From NCBI RefSeq assembly GCF_025200925.1, contig NZ_CP104174.1, forward strand, positions 2,108,001 through 2,172,000: a DNA stretch of 64,000 nucleotides, written 5' to 3'. A program made the position numbers and the translations under genes. The notes beneath the pieces are model-generated. The model was not told the origin of the DNA. It made no database searches and was given only the letters and a program-made list of their open reading frames with translations. Of the stretch, positions 9,471-17,624 are shown piece after piece. How positions within the stretch are numbered: position 1 is the first letter of the stretch; every line of letters begins with the position of its first letter. The stretch is from Bradyrhizobium sp. CB1015. GTDB taxonomy: Bacteria > Pseudomonadota > Alphaproteobacteria > Rhizobiales > Xanthobacteraceae.

Positions 9471-10943
9471 ATGGCGGACTACGACCTCGCGATCATCGGC
9501 GGCGGCCTGAACGGCGTCAGCCTCGCCCGCGATGCGGCGGGCCGCGGCCTGCGGGTGGTCCTGTTCGAGCAGGGCGATCTCGGCGGCGCGGCGTCGTCAG
9601 CCACACCGCGGCTGATCCACGGCGATCTCTCGGTGCTGGAGCGCCGCGGCTTCTGGCGGGTGCGCCGGGCACTGGCCGAGCGCCGGACCTGGCTCCGGAT
9701 CGCGCCGCATCTGGTCCGGCCGATACGTTTCGTGATTCCTGCGCATGCGGACGAGCGTCCACCCTGGCTGCTGCGCGCCGGCCTGTTCCTCTATGACGGC
9801 CTCGCCGGCCGCAGCGGCCTGCCCGCGTCGGCGACCCTCGACATCAGCCATCACCCGGTCGGCAATGCGCTGAAGCGCCCATTCGGCACGGCGTTCGAAT
9901 ATTCGGACTGTGTCGTCGACGATTCCCGCCTTGTCGTGGTCACGGCGCTGGGCGCCGCCGAACGTGGCGCGGCGATCCGGACCGGGGCACGCTGCGTGCG
10001 TGCCGACAGAACCGACATCTGGCGGCTCGCCGTGGTCGATCGCGGCCATCGCCGCTCCATCACGGCCAGGGCGCTGGCCAATGCCAGTGGCGGCTGGACC
10101 TCGATCGTCGCGGAGACGGTCCTGCGCCAGCCGCAGCCCGCCGTGACAGCCATGCAGATGAGCCAGATCATCGTGCCCAGGCTGTTCGATTCAGACAACG
10201 TCTACGTGTTCCAGAACAGCGACGGCCGGCTGATCTTCGCAAGCCCGTTCGAGCGCGCGTTCACGCTGATCGGCACGGTCACGCATGACTTCACCGGCGA
10301 TCCCGCCATCGTGGCGATGCGAGGAGCTGACGTCGGTTATCTCTGCGAAGCGGCGAGCCGCTACTTTCGCGAGCGCGTCGTCCCGACCGACGTGGTCAGG
10401 ACGGTCTCCGGCGTCAATTTGAGGCCGGCGTTCGCGCGGCAACGCGAGGGCACGACCCTGTTCCACGCGCGCCGGCGCAAGGCGCCGCTGATCACGATGT
10501 TCGGCGGCGACGTCACCACCTCGCGCCGGCGCGCCGAGCGGGCGGTGACGACGCTGACGCCGTTCTATCCGATGTCGCCGCCCTGGACCGCCGGCGCAGC
10601 GCTGCCAGGTGGAGATTTCGCCTGGGACCGTTTCGACACCGAGGTCGACCTCGCACGCGAGCGCTGGCGCTTTCTGTCGGAGCCGGAGGCCCAGCGCCTC
10701 GTCGCAGCCTACGGCTCGCGATTGTCGGCCGTGCTCGGTGAAGCAAGGACACGTGAAGAGCTTGGCCCGGCCTTCGGCCCCGAACTGACCGGCGCCGAAG
10801 TGCGCTACCTCATGAGCCGCGAATGGGCGCGTTTTCCGGATGACGTTCTGTGGCGCCGTTCCAAGCTGGGCCTGACAATGCCCGCGGCGGACCGTGAGGC
10901 GCTGGCGGCGTTCATGGCGGATCTGAGCCCGTCACTGGCGTAG
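9471..10943 (+). CDS. glpD: Glycerol-3-phosphate dehydrogenase-like flavoprotein (GlpD family)
   Basis: A 490-residue FAD enzyme. The dinucleotide motif IIGGGLNGVSLARDAAGRG is at residues 8-26, and the C-terminal domain has the GlpD-type segment FGPELTGAEVRYLMSREWA (about 435-453) followed by a LWRRSKLGL stretch. Canonical GlpD oxidises sn-glycerol-3-phosphate to DHAP and feeds the quinone pool at the membrane. The normally conserved SSKLIHGGLRYLE segment reads PRLIHGDLSVLE here, so the substrate may differ. ATG 9471 is chosen from homology; the sequence before it is repeat-derived and lacks a good ribosome binding site. No glpK, glpR or glycerol transporter adjoins. Confidence 0.8.
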   Translation: MADYDLAIIGGGLNGVSLARDAAGRGLRVVLFEQGDLGGAASSATPRLIHGDLSVLERRGFWRVRRALAERRTWLRIAPHLVRPIRFVIPAHADERPPWLLRAGLFLYDGLAGRSGLPASATLDISHHPVGNALKRPFGTAFEYSDCVVDDSRLVVVTALGAAERGAAIRTGARCVRADRTDIWRLAVVDRGHRRSITARALANASGGWTSIVAETVLRQPQPAVTAMQMSQIIVPRLFDSDNVYVFQNSDGRLIFASPFERAFTLIGTVTHDFTGDPAIVAMRGADVGYLCEAASRYFRERVVPTDVVRTVSGVNLRPAFARQREGTTLFHARRRKAPLITMFGGDVTTSRRRAERAVTTLTPFYPMSPPWTAGAALPGGDFAWDRFDTEVDLARERWRFLSEPEAQRLVAAYGSRLSAVLGEARTREELGPAFGPELTGAEVRYLMSREWARFPDDVLWRRSKLGLTMPAADREALAAFMADLSPSLA

Positions 10944-11025
10944 CCCGGATGGAGCAAAGCGCAATCCGGGAAAATCTCTGCGCCGATGAACCGCCCCGGA
11001 TTACGCTTCGCTCGATCCGGGCTAC
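10940..11025. repeat. REP-like palindrome, GTAGCCCGGAT type
   Basis: GTAGCCCGGAT (10940-10950) and ATCCGGGCTAC (11015-11025) are perfect inverted ends. An inner pair, GCAATCCGGG and CCCGGATTACGC, adds to the dyad. It begins at the stop codon of the GlpD-like gene, whose TAG lies inside the left arm. Confidence 0.75.
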
Positions 11026-11112
11026 GGCGGCGGGATGTAAGTTATCCTCGAACCGGTTGAGCTAGAGACGATCGGCCGCTAGCGTGCGGCGGAATCGGGG
11101 TTGGCAGGGACC

Positions 11113-12285
11113 ATGGCGGAAGAATTGCCCGGGATGAGGGTTGCGGCTGAAGCGGCTGGCGAAGATGCATGTCCGGCAGCCGGCCAGCCGCTGCTGCGCA
11201 TCGAGGGCGTCGCCAAGACCTTTGGCACGTTTCGCGCCGTCGACGGCGTGTCGCTCGATATCAAGGCCGGCGAGTTCTTCGCGCTGCTGGGGCCGAGCGG
11301 CTGCGGCAAGACCACGCTCTTGCGCATGCTCGCGGGCTTCGAGGCGCCGGACGAGGGACGCATCCTGCTCGGTGGCAAGGACATCGCGCAGGCGCTGCCG
11401 CATGAGCGCCCGATCAACATGATGTTCCAGAGCTATGCGCTGTTCCCGCATCTGTCGGTGCGCGACAACATCGCTTTCGGACTGAAGCGCGCCGGCATGG
11501 CGCGTGCCGACATCGCCACGCGCGTGGCGGAGATGGTCGCGCTGGTCAAGCTCGAAGGATTGGAAAAACGCAAGCCGGACCAGCTGTCCGGCGGTCAGCG
11601 CCAGCGCGTGGCGCTGGCCCGCGCCCTGGCGCGCCGGCCCCAGCTCCTGCTGCTCGACGAGCCGCTCGCAGCGCTCGACAAGAAGCTGCGCGAAAACACG
11701 CAAGCCGAGCTGATGGAGCTGCAGCGGCGGCTCGGCATGACCTTCATCATCGTCACCCACGACCAGGAGGAGGCGATGACGATGGCGAGCCGCATCGGCG
11801 TGATGAAATCAGGCAAGCTTGCCCAGGTCGCGAGCCCCCGCGAGCTTTACGAAGCGCCGCGCTCGCGCTGGATCGCCGAGTTCGTCGGCGACATCAATCT
11901 GTTCGACGGTGAGACCAAGTTGCGCGATGGCCATCGTCTGGTCATCGGCACCCGCGATGCGGGCGCGCTGGTGGTGGCCGAGCCGCGCGAAGCCGTCGGC
12001 ACCGGAAGACTGGCGGTCGCGATCCGCCCCGAGAAGGTCAAGCTGTCGCGCCGCGGCCCGGTCAGCGGGGCCGGTCGCGAGACGGCGATCAACATTCTCG
12101 ACGGCGTGATCGCCGACATCTGCTATCTCGGCGGCACCACCACCTACAAGGTGAAGCTCGACACAGGCGGGACGTTACAGGCGTCGGTCGCCAACAGTGC
12201 GCGGCTCGACGTCGATGCCTACAGCCTGAACCAGAACGTCGTCGCCTGGTTCACGCCGGACGATTGCGTGGTGCTGCAATCATGA
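11113..12285 (+). CDS. potG: Polyamine-type ABC transporter ATPase
   Basis: A 390-residue ABC ATPase of the PotA/PotG group that powers spermidine/putrescine uptake at the inner membrane. Walker A GPSGCGKTT (about residue 60), the Q-loop MMFQSYALFPHLSV, the signature LSGGQRQRVALARAL and Walker B LLLLDEPLAALD are intact, followed by a C-terminal TOBE-type regulatory region. ATG 11113 is preferred over TTG 11101. The stop overlaps the potH start by four bases (ATGA), so the genes form an operon. Confidence 0.9.
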   Translation: MAEELPGMRVAAEAAGEDACPAAGQPLLRIEGVAKTFGTFRAVDGVSLDIKAGEFFALLGPSGCGKTTLLRMLAGFEAPDEGRILLGGKDIAQALPHERPINMMFQSYALFPHLSVRDNIAFGLKRAGMARADIATRVAEMVALVKLEGLEKRKPDQLSGGQRQRVALARALARRPQLLLLDEPLAALDKKLRENTQAELMELQRRLGMTFIIVTHDQEEAMTMASRIGVMKSGKLAQVASPRELYEAPRSRWIAEFVGDINLFDGETKLRDGHRLVIGTRDAGALVVAEPREAVGTGRLAVAIRPEKVKLSRRGPVSGAGRETAINILDGVIADICYLGGTTTYKVKLDTGGTLQASVANSARLDVDAYSLNQNVVAWFTPDDCVVLQS

Positions 12286-13196
12286 GCTCGCGCCGCATCT
12301 TCGCAAGGCCCGCGCGCTTCGCCGCGATCGCGCCCTATGTCTGGATGGTGCTGTTCTTCCTGGTGCCGTTCGCCTTCGTGCTCAAGATCGCCCTGTCGCA
12401 GACCGCGATCGCGCAGCCGCCTTACGAGCCGGTGTTCGACCTGACGGCGGGATGGGACGCGCTCAAGGCGGCGTTCGCAGTGCTTTCTGTCGACAATTTC
12501 AAGCTGCTCGGCTCCGACGACATCTATGTTTTCGCCTATGTGCGCAGCCTCACCGTCGCCATCACGGCCACTGCGCTGCTGCTCCTGATCGGCTATCCCA
12601 TCGCCTACGGCATGGCGCGGCTGCCGAAACGCTGGCAGGCAGTGGCGATGGTGCTGGTGATCGTGCCGTTCTGGACCTCGTTCCTGATCCGCATCTACGC
12701 CTGGATCAACATCCTTCAGCACGACGGCCTGCTGAACCAGATCCTGCTCGCGCTGCATCTGGCCAGCCAACCCGTGGTGTGGCTCTCCACCGACACCGCG
12801 ATGTATATCGGCATCGTCTATTCCTATCTGCCGTTCATGATCCTGCCGCTCTATGCGACGCTCGCCAAGATGGAGCCGGCGCTGGAGGAGGCGGCCTCCG
12901 ATCTCGGCGCGCCGCCCTGGCAGGTGTTCTGGCTCGTCACCTTCCCGCTGTCGCTGCCCGGCGTCGGCGCCGGCGTGCTCTTGTGCTTCATCCCGATCGT
13001 CGGCGAATTCGTGATTCCTGATCTTCTGGCCGGCTCCAATTCGCTGATGATCGGCCAGACCCTGTGGCTCGAATTCTTCACCAACAAGGACTGGCCGGTT
13101 GCCTCAGCTGCCGCGATGGTGCTGCTGGTCGTGCTGCTGGTGCCGCTCTTGCTGTACGAGCGGCTGCAGAAGCGGCAGCTGGAACAGGGACGTTGA
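12282..13196 (+). CDS. potH: Polyamine-type ABC transporter permease 1
   Basis: A 304-residue inner-membrane permease with six hydrophobic segments and a BPD_transp_1 core. The EAA loop reads LEEAASDLGAPPWQVFWLVTFPLSLPG (about residues 206-232). It aligns with PotH in length and in the N-terminal IAPYVWMVLFFLVPFAFVL segment. It overlaps potG by four bases and is followed by potI after four bases. The substrate is inferred from family only. Confidence 0.9.
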   Translation: MSSRRIFARPARFAAIAPYVWMVLFFLVPFAFVLKIALSQTAIAQPPYEPVFDLTAGWDALKAAFAVLSVDNFKLLGSDDIYVFAYVRSLTVAITATALLLLIGYPIAYGMARLPKRWQAVAMVLVIVPFWTSFLIRIYAWINILQHDGLLNQILLALHLASQPVVWLSTDTAMYIGIVYSYLPFMILPLYATLAKMEPALEEAASDLGAPPWQVFWLVTFPLSLPGVGAGVLLCFIPIVGEFVIPDLLAGSNSLMIGQTLWLEFFTNKDWPVASAAAMVLLVVLLVPLLLYERLQKRQLEQGR

Positions 13197-13200
13197 GACG

Positions 13201-14013
13201 ATGCGCAAGATCCTTCGTCTCTCCCGCTTCAACATCGCCTCGCTCACGCTGGGGTTGGCGTTCCTTTACCTGCCAATACTCATCCTCATCATCTATTCAT
13301 TCAACGCCTCGCGCCTGGTGACGGTATGGGGCGGCTGGTCGCTGCGCTGGTATCATGAGTTCTTCAATGATCGCGCCATGATCGAGGCGGCCTGGATGAG
13401 CCTGCGGGTTGCGGTCGCCTCCGCGACGATCGCGACGCTGCTCGGCACGCTGGCGGCGGTGGCGCTGTCGCGCGGCGAGAGGTTCCGCGGCCGCACCCTG
13501 TTCTCCGGCATGCTCTACGCCCCGCTGGTGATGCCGGAGGTGATCACCGGATTGTCGCTGCTCTTGCTGTTCGTGGCGCTGAACGCCGAGCGCGGTTTCT
13601 GGACGGTGACGATCGCTCATACCACGCTGACCATGTGCTTCGTCGCGGTGGTCGTGCAGTCGCGCCTCGGCTCGCTCGATCGCTCGCTGGAGGAGGCGGC
13701 GATGGATCTCGGCTGCGATCCCGTCGGTGCGTTCGTTGCCGTGACACTGCCGCTGATCGCGCCGGCGATCGTCGCCGGCTGGATGCTGGCGTTCACGCTG
13801 TCGCTCGACGATCTCGTGATCGCGAGCTTCACCACCGGCCCGGGCTCGGCGACCCTGCCGATCCGCATCTATTCGGAGGTGCGGCTCGGCGTGAAGCCCG
13901 AGATCAACGCGATCTGCACGCTGGTGATCGCCCTGATCGCGGTCGTCATCGTCATTGCCTCGCTCGCTTCGAAGCTGTCGAGCTCGCAGGGCGAGAGCGC
14001 GGCGCCGCTGTAG
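13201..14013 (+). CDS. potI: Polyamine-type ABC transporter permease 2
   Basis: A 270-residue partner permease with the typical PotI N-terminus (ASLTLGLAFLYLPILILIIYSFN) and the EAA loop LEEAAMDLGCDPVGAFVAVTLPLI (about 163-186). It completes a potGHI set. No PotF/PotD-type binding protein is next to it. It converges on a sugar-type ABC operon across a palindromic repeat. Confidence 0.9.
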   Translation: MRKILRLSRFNIASLTLGLAFLYLPILILIIYSFNASRLVTVWGGWSLRWYHEFFNDRAMIEAAWMSLRVAVASATIATLLGTLAAVALSRGERFRGRTLFSGMLYAPLVMPEVITGLSLLLLFVALNAERGFWTVTIAHTTLTMCFVAVVVQSRLGSLDRSLEEAAMDLGCDPVGAFVAVTLPLIAPAIVAGWMLAFTLSLDDLVIASFTTGPGSATLPIRIYSEVRLGVKPEINAICTLVIALIAVVIVIASLASKLSSSQGESAAPL

Positions 14014-14021
14014 GGGAGAGC

Positions 14022-14123
14022 GTCATTCCGGGGCGATGCGAAGCATCGAACTCAGGTGCGCAATTGCACACCTGAGAAACTCGAGCTTCCGGATCTGGTC
14101 CTTCGGACCATCCTTGGAATGAC
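14022..14123. repeat. Palindromic repeat between convergent ABC operons
   Basis: GTCATTCC (14022-14029) and GGAATGAC (14116-14123) form the outer arms. Inside are the dyads GATGCGAAGCATC, CAGGTGCGCAATTGCACACCTG and GGTCCTTCGGACC. It fills nearly all of the 117-bp space between the potI stop and the convergent permease stop, a likely two-way terminator. Confidence 0.7.
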
Positions 14124-14130
14124 AGCCTAT

Positions 14131-14982
14131 TTACGACTTCACCGCGCCCGCCGTGAGCCCGCCCACCATGTAGCGGCGGAAGGCGTAATAGACCGCGGCC
14201 GGCGGCAGCGCGTAGATGAAGCCGGTGGTCATCAACAACTCCCACGGCGAATCGTCGGCGGCGAGGAAGTTGCCGAGCGCGACGGGGAGGGTGATCTCGC
14301 GGTCGTTCGACAGCAGCAGGAACGCGTAGAGATATTCGTTCCAGGCCAGCAGCACCGCGTAGGTGCCGATCGCGACCAGCGAGGGCATCATCAGCGGCAG
14401 GTAGACCAGGCGGAATATCTGCAGCGTGGTGGCACCGTCCATCACCGCGGCTTCATCCAGCTCCACCGGCAGCTTGTCGGAAGCCTGCTTGAGCACCCAG
14501 ATCGCGTAGGGGCTCGCGATCGTCACCATCGCCAGGATCAGCGACCAGTGATTGTTGAGCAGGCCGTAATTGCCCATGGTGCGATACATCGGCACCGCGA
14601 GGAACGCCGCCGGAATGAAATAGGTGAAGAGCGCGAGGTTCAGCACCGCGCGTCCGCCCGGCACCTTCAGCCGCGAGATCGAGAACGCGGCTGCGGTCGC
14701 GATGAACAGCGTCAGCACGCCGACGGAGACCGCGATCAGGGTCGAATTCCAGAACTGGACGTAGAAGTCGCGCAGGAAATAGTGCTGCTGCTTGAACACG
14801 ATTTCGAAGTTGTGCAGCGTCGGATGGTCCGGCCACAGCTTGCCCGAGAACGCGTCCTCCTTCGGAGAGATCGCGAACAGGAACATGTGGTAGATCGGGA
14901 TCATCGTCCACAGGAAGACGGGAATGCCGATCAGCAGCAGCCGCGCTTCCGTCGCGACGTCACGGAGAGAGGGAAGCTTCAT
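14131..14982 (-). CDS. Sugar-type ABC transporter permease (MalG-like)
   Basis: A 283-residue CUT1-type permease with an MKLPSLRDVATEARLLLIG start, six hydrophobic segments, the EAA loop LDEAAVMDGATTLQIFRLVYLPLMMP (about 180-205) and a MalG-like C-terminal VGGLTAGAVKS. It imports a carbohydrate or polyol together with the upstream permease; the substrate is unknown. The frame stays open to 15249, but the ATG at 14982 overlaps the upstream stop by four bases (ATGA), which fixes the start. Confidence 0.88.
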   Translation of the reverse strand: MKLPSLRDVATEARLLLIGIPVFLWTMIPIYHMFLFAISPKEDAFSGKLWPDHPTLHNFEIVFKQQHYFLRDFYVQFWNSTLIAVSVGVLTLFIATAAAFSISRLKVPGGRAVLNLALFTYFIPAAFLAVPMYRTMGNYGLLNNHWSLILAMVTIASPYAIWVLKQASDKLPVELDEAAVMDGATTLQIFRLVYLPLMMPSLVAIGTYAVLLAWNEYLYAFLLLSNDREITLPVALGNFLAADDSPWELLMTTGFIYALPPAAVYYAFRRYMVGGLTAGAVKS

Positions 14983-15851
14983 CGCGACAACCGTTTCATC
15001 ATGAAGTAAACGAGCGGCAGGACGAACGGCATCGCGCAGACGATGGATGCCATCGCGAGCGAGAGCTGGTCGAGCCGGAGATAGCGGATGCCGAGCGTCG
15101 CCAGCACGTGCGTGAGGTCGGCAGGTCCGCCGCCGGTGAGCAAATAGACGCTGTTGAAATCGCCCAGCGTCCAGATCATCGAGAGCAGCGTGCAGGTGAC
15201 GTAGAGCGTCTGCATCGACGGCCAGGTGATGTAGCGGAATTTCTGCCACCAGCTCGCGCCGTCGACCTCGGCGGCCTCGAACAGATCGTGCGGGATCGCG
15301 AGACGGCCGGTGATCAGGATCAGGGTCCAGAACGGCAGGGACTTCCAGATGTGAACGCCGATTGCCATGCTGAGCGCCACGGTCGGGTCGTTCAGCCAGT
15401 TCGGACCGTCATCGCCGGTGAAAGAGAAGATGAGGTGGTTGACCACGCCCCATTCGGGGTTGAGCATGAATCGCACCGACAGGATGGTCGGGATAGACGG
15501 CACCGCCCACGGCAGGATGAAGATCACCGAAAGCCATCTGATCCAGGTGCGCTGCTGCGCGAAGAAGCCGGACAGGAACAACGCGATCAGCATTTTGACG
15601 TTGATGCCGATGACCAGGAAGATCAGCGTGTTGATCGCGGCGCGCGCGAAGATCGGGTCGTTGTACAGCGCGACATAGTTCGACGGGGCCCGCGCCAGCC
15701 ACAGCCCGTAGCAGACGGGATAGACGACGAAGGCAAGGAAGACCAGCATATAGGGCGCGAGCAGGATGATGCCCCAGACCTGCGCCGGGGTCAGCCGCGA
15801 CGACAGGGGCGGGCCGGGAATTGCCTGATCGCCAGAGAGCGTGATCGCCAT
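14979..15851 (-). CDS. Sugar-type ABC transporter permease (MalF-like)
   Basis: A 290-residue CUT1 permease, partner of the MalG-like gene with which it overlaps. The EAA loop reads LFEAAEVDGASWWQKFRYITWPSM (about 190-213), and the late segment GGGPADLTHVLATLGIRY is typical of MalF/UgpA-type proteins. ATG 15851 is chosen because the open frame upstream (to 16055) runs through the palindromic repeat. Confidence 0.88.
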   Translation of the reverse strand: MAITLSGDQAIPGPPLSSRLTPAQVWGIILLAPYMLVFLAFVVYPVCYGLWLARAPSNYVALYNDPIFARAAINTLIFLVIGINVKMLIALFLSGFFAQQRTWIRWLSVIFILPWAVPSIPTILSVRFMLNPEWGVVNHLIFSFTGDDGPNWLNDPTVALSMAIGVHIWKSLPFWTLILITGRLAIPHDLFEAAEVDGASWWQKFRYITWPSMQTLYVTCTLLSMIWTLGDFNSVYLLTGGGPADLTHVLATLGIRYLRLDQLSLAMASIVCAMPFVLPLVYFMMKRLSR

Positions 15852-15879
15852 TCTTTCGAAACTCTTCTCAAATCTAAAA

Positions 15880-16036
15880 CCTCTCCCCGCTTGCGGGGAG
15901 AGGTCGGATTGCCCCCGGCGATGCGAAGCATCGTCCGGCGCAATCCGGGTGAGGGGGACGGGACTCACGGCGCGCACAACCCGCCGATAGAGCCCCTCAC
16001 CCCGACCCTCTCCCCGTAACAAAAGGGAGAGGGAGG
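15880..16036. repeat. Palindromic repeat between binding-protein and permease genes
   Basis: It starts with a hairpin, CCTCTCCCCGC (15880-15890) and GCGGGGAGAGG (15893-15903), and ends with a CCCTCTCCC...GGGAGAGGG hairpin. GATGCGAAGCATCGTC and GTGAGGGG/CCCCTCAC dyads lie between. It occupies the operon junction just after the binding-protein stop (16045). Confidence 0.75.
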
Positions 16037-16044
16037 GATGGACC

Positions 16045-17430
16045 TTAGCCCGCAACCTGCTTGATGCGGGCGATCAGCTCGTCCACGGCCTTGTCGACCG
16101 GAACCTTCTCGCTGACGACGCGGTTCATCGCCTTCGCCCACACGTTCTCGTTGTTGAGGATCGTGAACTTCCAGTTTTTGGTGAAGTCGAACGCCGCGGT
16201 GCCGCCCTTGAACTGGGCGTAGACGGCCTTGCGGTGCTTGTCAGCCTGCCAGAACGGGCTTTCCTGACTTTCCTTCGTCACCGGGAACCAGCGGCCGAGC
16301 GCACCCTCGATGTAGGGACGGATGTTCTCTTCCTGCAGCAGGAAGCTGATGAACTGCTTGCCCTCGGCCTTGTTCTTGGCGGCGGTGAACATCAGTCCGG
16401 TCTTGACGTCGGAGCGGTAGCGGATGGTCGAGCCATCAGGCGCCTTCGGGAACGACGCCGTGATGATGTCCTGTTCATAGGCCTTCTTGCCGGCCTCGCG
16501 CTGTTCCGGCGTGAGGTTCTGGTTCTGGGAATCCTCGTACCATTTCGCCGCGATCGAGATCGTGAAATTATGAGTCATCACGATCGTCTTGTTGTGGAAC
16601 GCGACGTTGTTGTCGGGATCCTTCCAGGTCGTCGACGAGGGCGGGGTGCAGCCCTTGATGTAGGTGTCGGTGTAGTCCTTCATCGCCTTGATCAGGTTCT
16701 CGCGAACCGTGGGATCGTCGACCAGCAGCTTGCCGTCGTCATCGACCAGCTTGACGTGATAGGCGTCCATGAAGGTGTAGAAGGATTGGAAGGAGTCGGT
16801 GGATTCCACGCCCATCGGCTGGCCGACGGCGTAGAGGCGCTGGCCGGTCGCCTTGCGGATCGCCGGCTGCACCTTGTCGCACCAGAACGTCCAGTAGCCC
16901 GTCCAGTCGTTCGGAATGTCGCTCAGCTTGAAGCCGGCCTTCTCGAGCAGGTCGTTCCAGATCTGGACGTGCATGCTCTGCTGCTTCAGCGGAAAGCCGT
17001 AATAGGCCTTCTTCTTGGTGACGTCGTTGTAGAGGATCGAGGCATCGAGCGTGTTCTGGACGAAACGGCCCTTGATCGGCTCCATGACGTCGGTGAGATC
17101 CTCGAGCTTGCCCTCATAGGCCCACTTGCCCTGTACCTGCACGTCGTAGCTGTCGGAATAGGCGACGTCGGGCACGGTGCCGGCATCGAGCGCCGCGACG
17201 GTCTTCGGAATCATGTCCTGGATCGCGTACTGCGACAATTCGACCTTGATGCCGGTCTTGGCTTCAAACTTCTTGATCGTCTCGGCGAGCGCTTCGTCCT
17301 CGGACTTGTAAAAGCCCTTGACCCACCAAACCGTGATCGTCTTTTGCTGCGCAAAGGCGGGTGCGGCGGCTGCAAACAGCCCAGCCGCAGCGACCGCCAA
17401 TGTGATTGCGCCGATAACCTTGGATTTCAC
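16045..17430 (-). CDS. Sugar-type ABC transporter substrate-binding protein
   Basis: A 461-residue periplasmic family-1 solute-binding protein. A Sec signal peptide (VKSKVIGAITLAVAAAGLFAAAAPAFAQ, cleavage near AFA-QQ) is followed by the mature KTITVWWVKGF strand and a family-type DVAYSDSYDV segment. The GTG at 17430, with GAGGGAG about six bases upstream, is a better start than the in-frame TTG at 17445. It is the first gene of a binding protein-permease-permease operon without an ATPase. Ligand unknown. Confidence 0.87.
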   Translation of the reverse strand: MKSKVIGAITLAVAAAGLFAAAAPAFAQQKTITVWWVKGFYKSEDEALAETIKKFEAKTGIKVELSQYAIQDMIPKTVAALDAGTVPDVAYSDSYDVQVQGKWAYEGKLEDLTDVMEPIKGRFVQNTLDASILYNDVTKKKAYYGFPLKQQSMHVQIWNDLLEKAGFKLSDIPNDWTGYWTFWCDKVQPAIRKATGQRLYAVGQPMGVESTDSFQSFYTFMDAYHVKLVDDDGKLLVDDPTVRENLIKAMKDYTDTYIKGCTPPSSTTWKDPDNNVAFHNKTIVMTHNFTISIAAKWYEDSQNQNLTPEQREAGKKAYEQDIITASFPKAPDGSTIRYRSDVKTGLMFTAAKNKAEGKQFISFLLQEENIRPYIEGALGRWFPVTKESQESPFWQADKHRKAVYAQFKGGTAAFDFTKNWKFTILNNENVWAKAMNRVVSEKVPVDKAVDELIARIKQVAG

Positions 17431-17452
17431 GTTTTTCTCCCTCAAACGGCCG

Positions 17453-17478
17453 GTGTTTTAACCGGTCGTATAAAACAC
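17453..17478. promoter_or_regulatory. Candidate operator upstream of the sugar ABC operon
   Basis: GTGTTTTA (17453-17460) and TAAAACAC (17471-17478) form a perfect 8-bp inverted repeat with a 10-bp spacer, 23-48 bp before the GTG start of the binding-protein gene. The size suits a dimeric repressor, but no local sugar regulator gene is visible, so the binding protein is unknown. Confidence 0.4.
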
Positions 17479-17624
17479 TAGCCCATGGCCGTCATCCGAT
17501 CTAGCGGCTTCTTGTCAGACCTATGTCGCGGTTGGCGCGAGGCTGTGGAGATGAGAATTCGCGCATCGATCCAAAGGCCGCATCAATACATGCCAATCAA
17601 TTCGCCTCGTGGTGTCTCACCTCG

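Noticed and set aside
14983..15249. N-terminal extension of the MalG-like permease
   Set aside because: The frame is open only because it lies antisense-free inside the upstream permease gene; the ATGA overlap at 14979-14982 gives the true start.
16234..17481. 415-codon open frame opposite the sugar-binding-protein gene
   Set aside because: Antisense shadow; the minus strand has a signal peptide and a good ribosome binding site.
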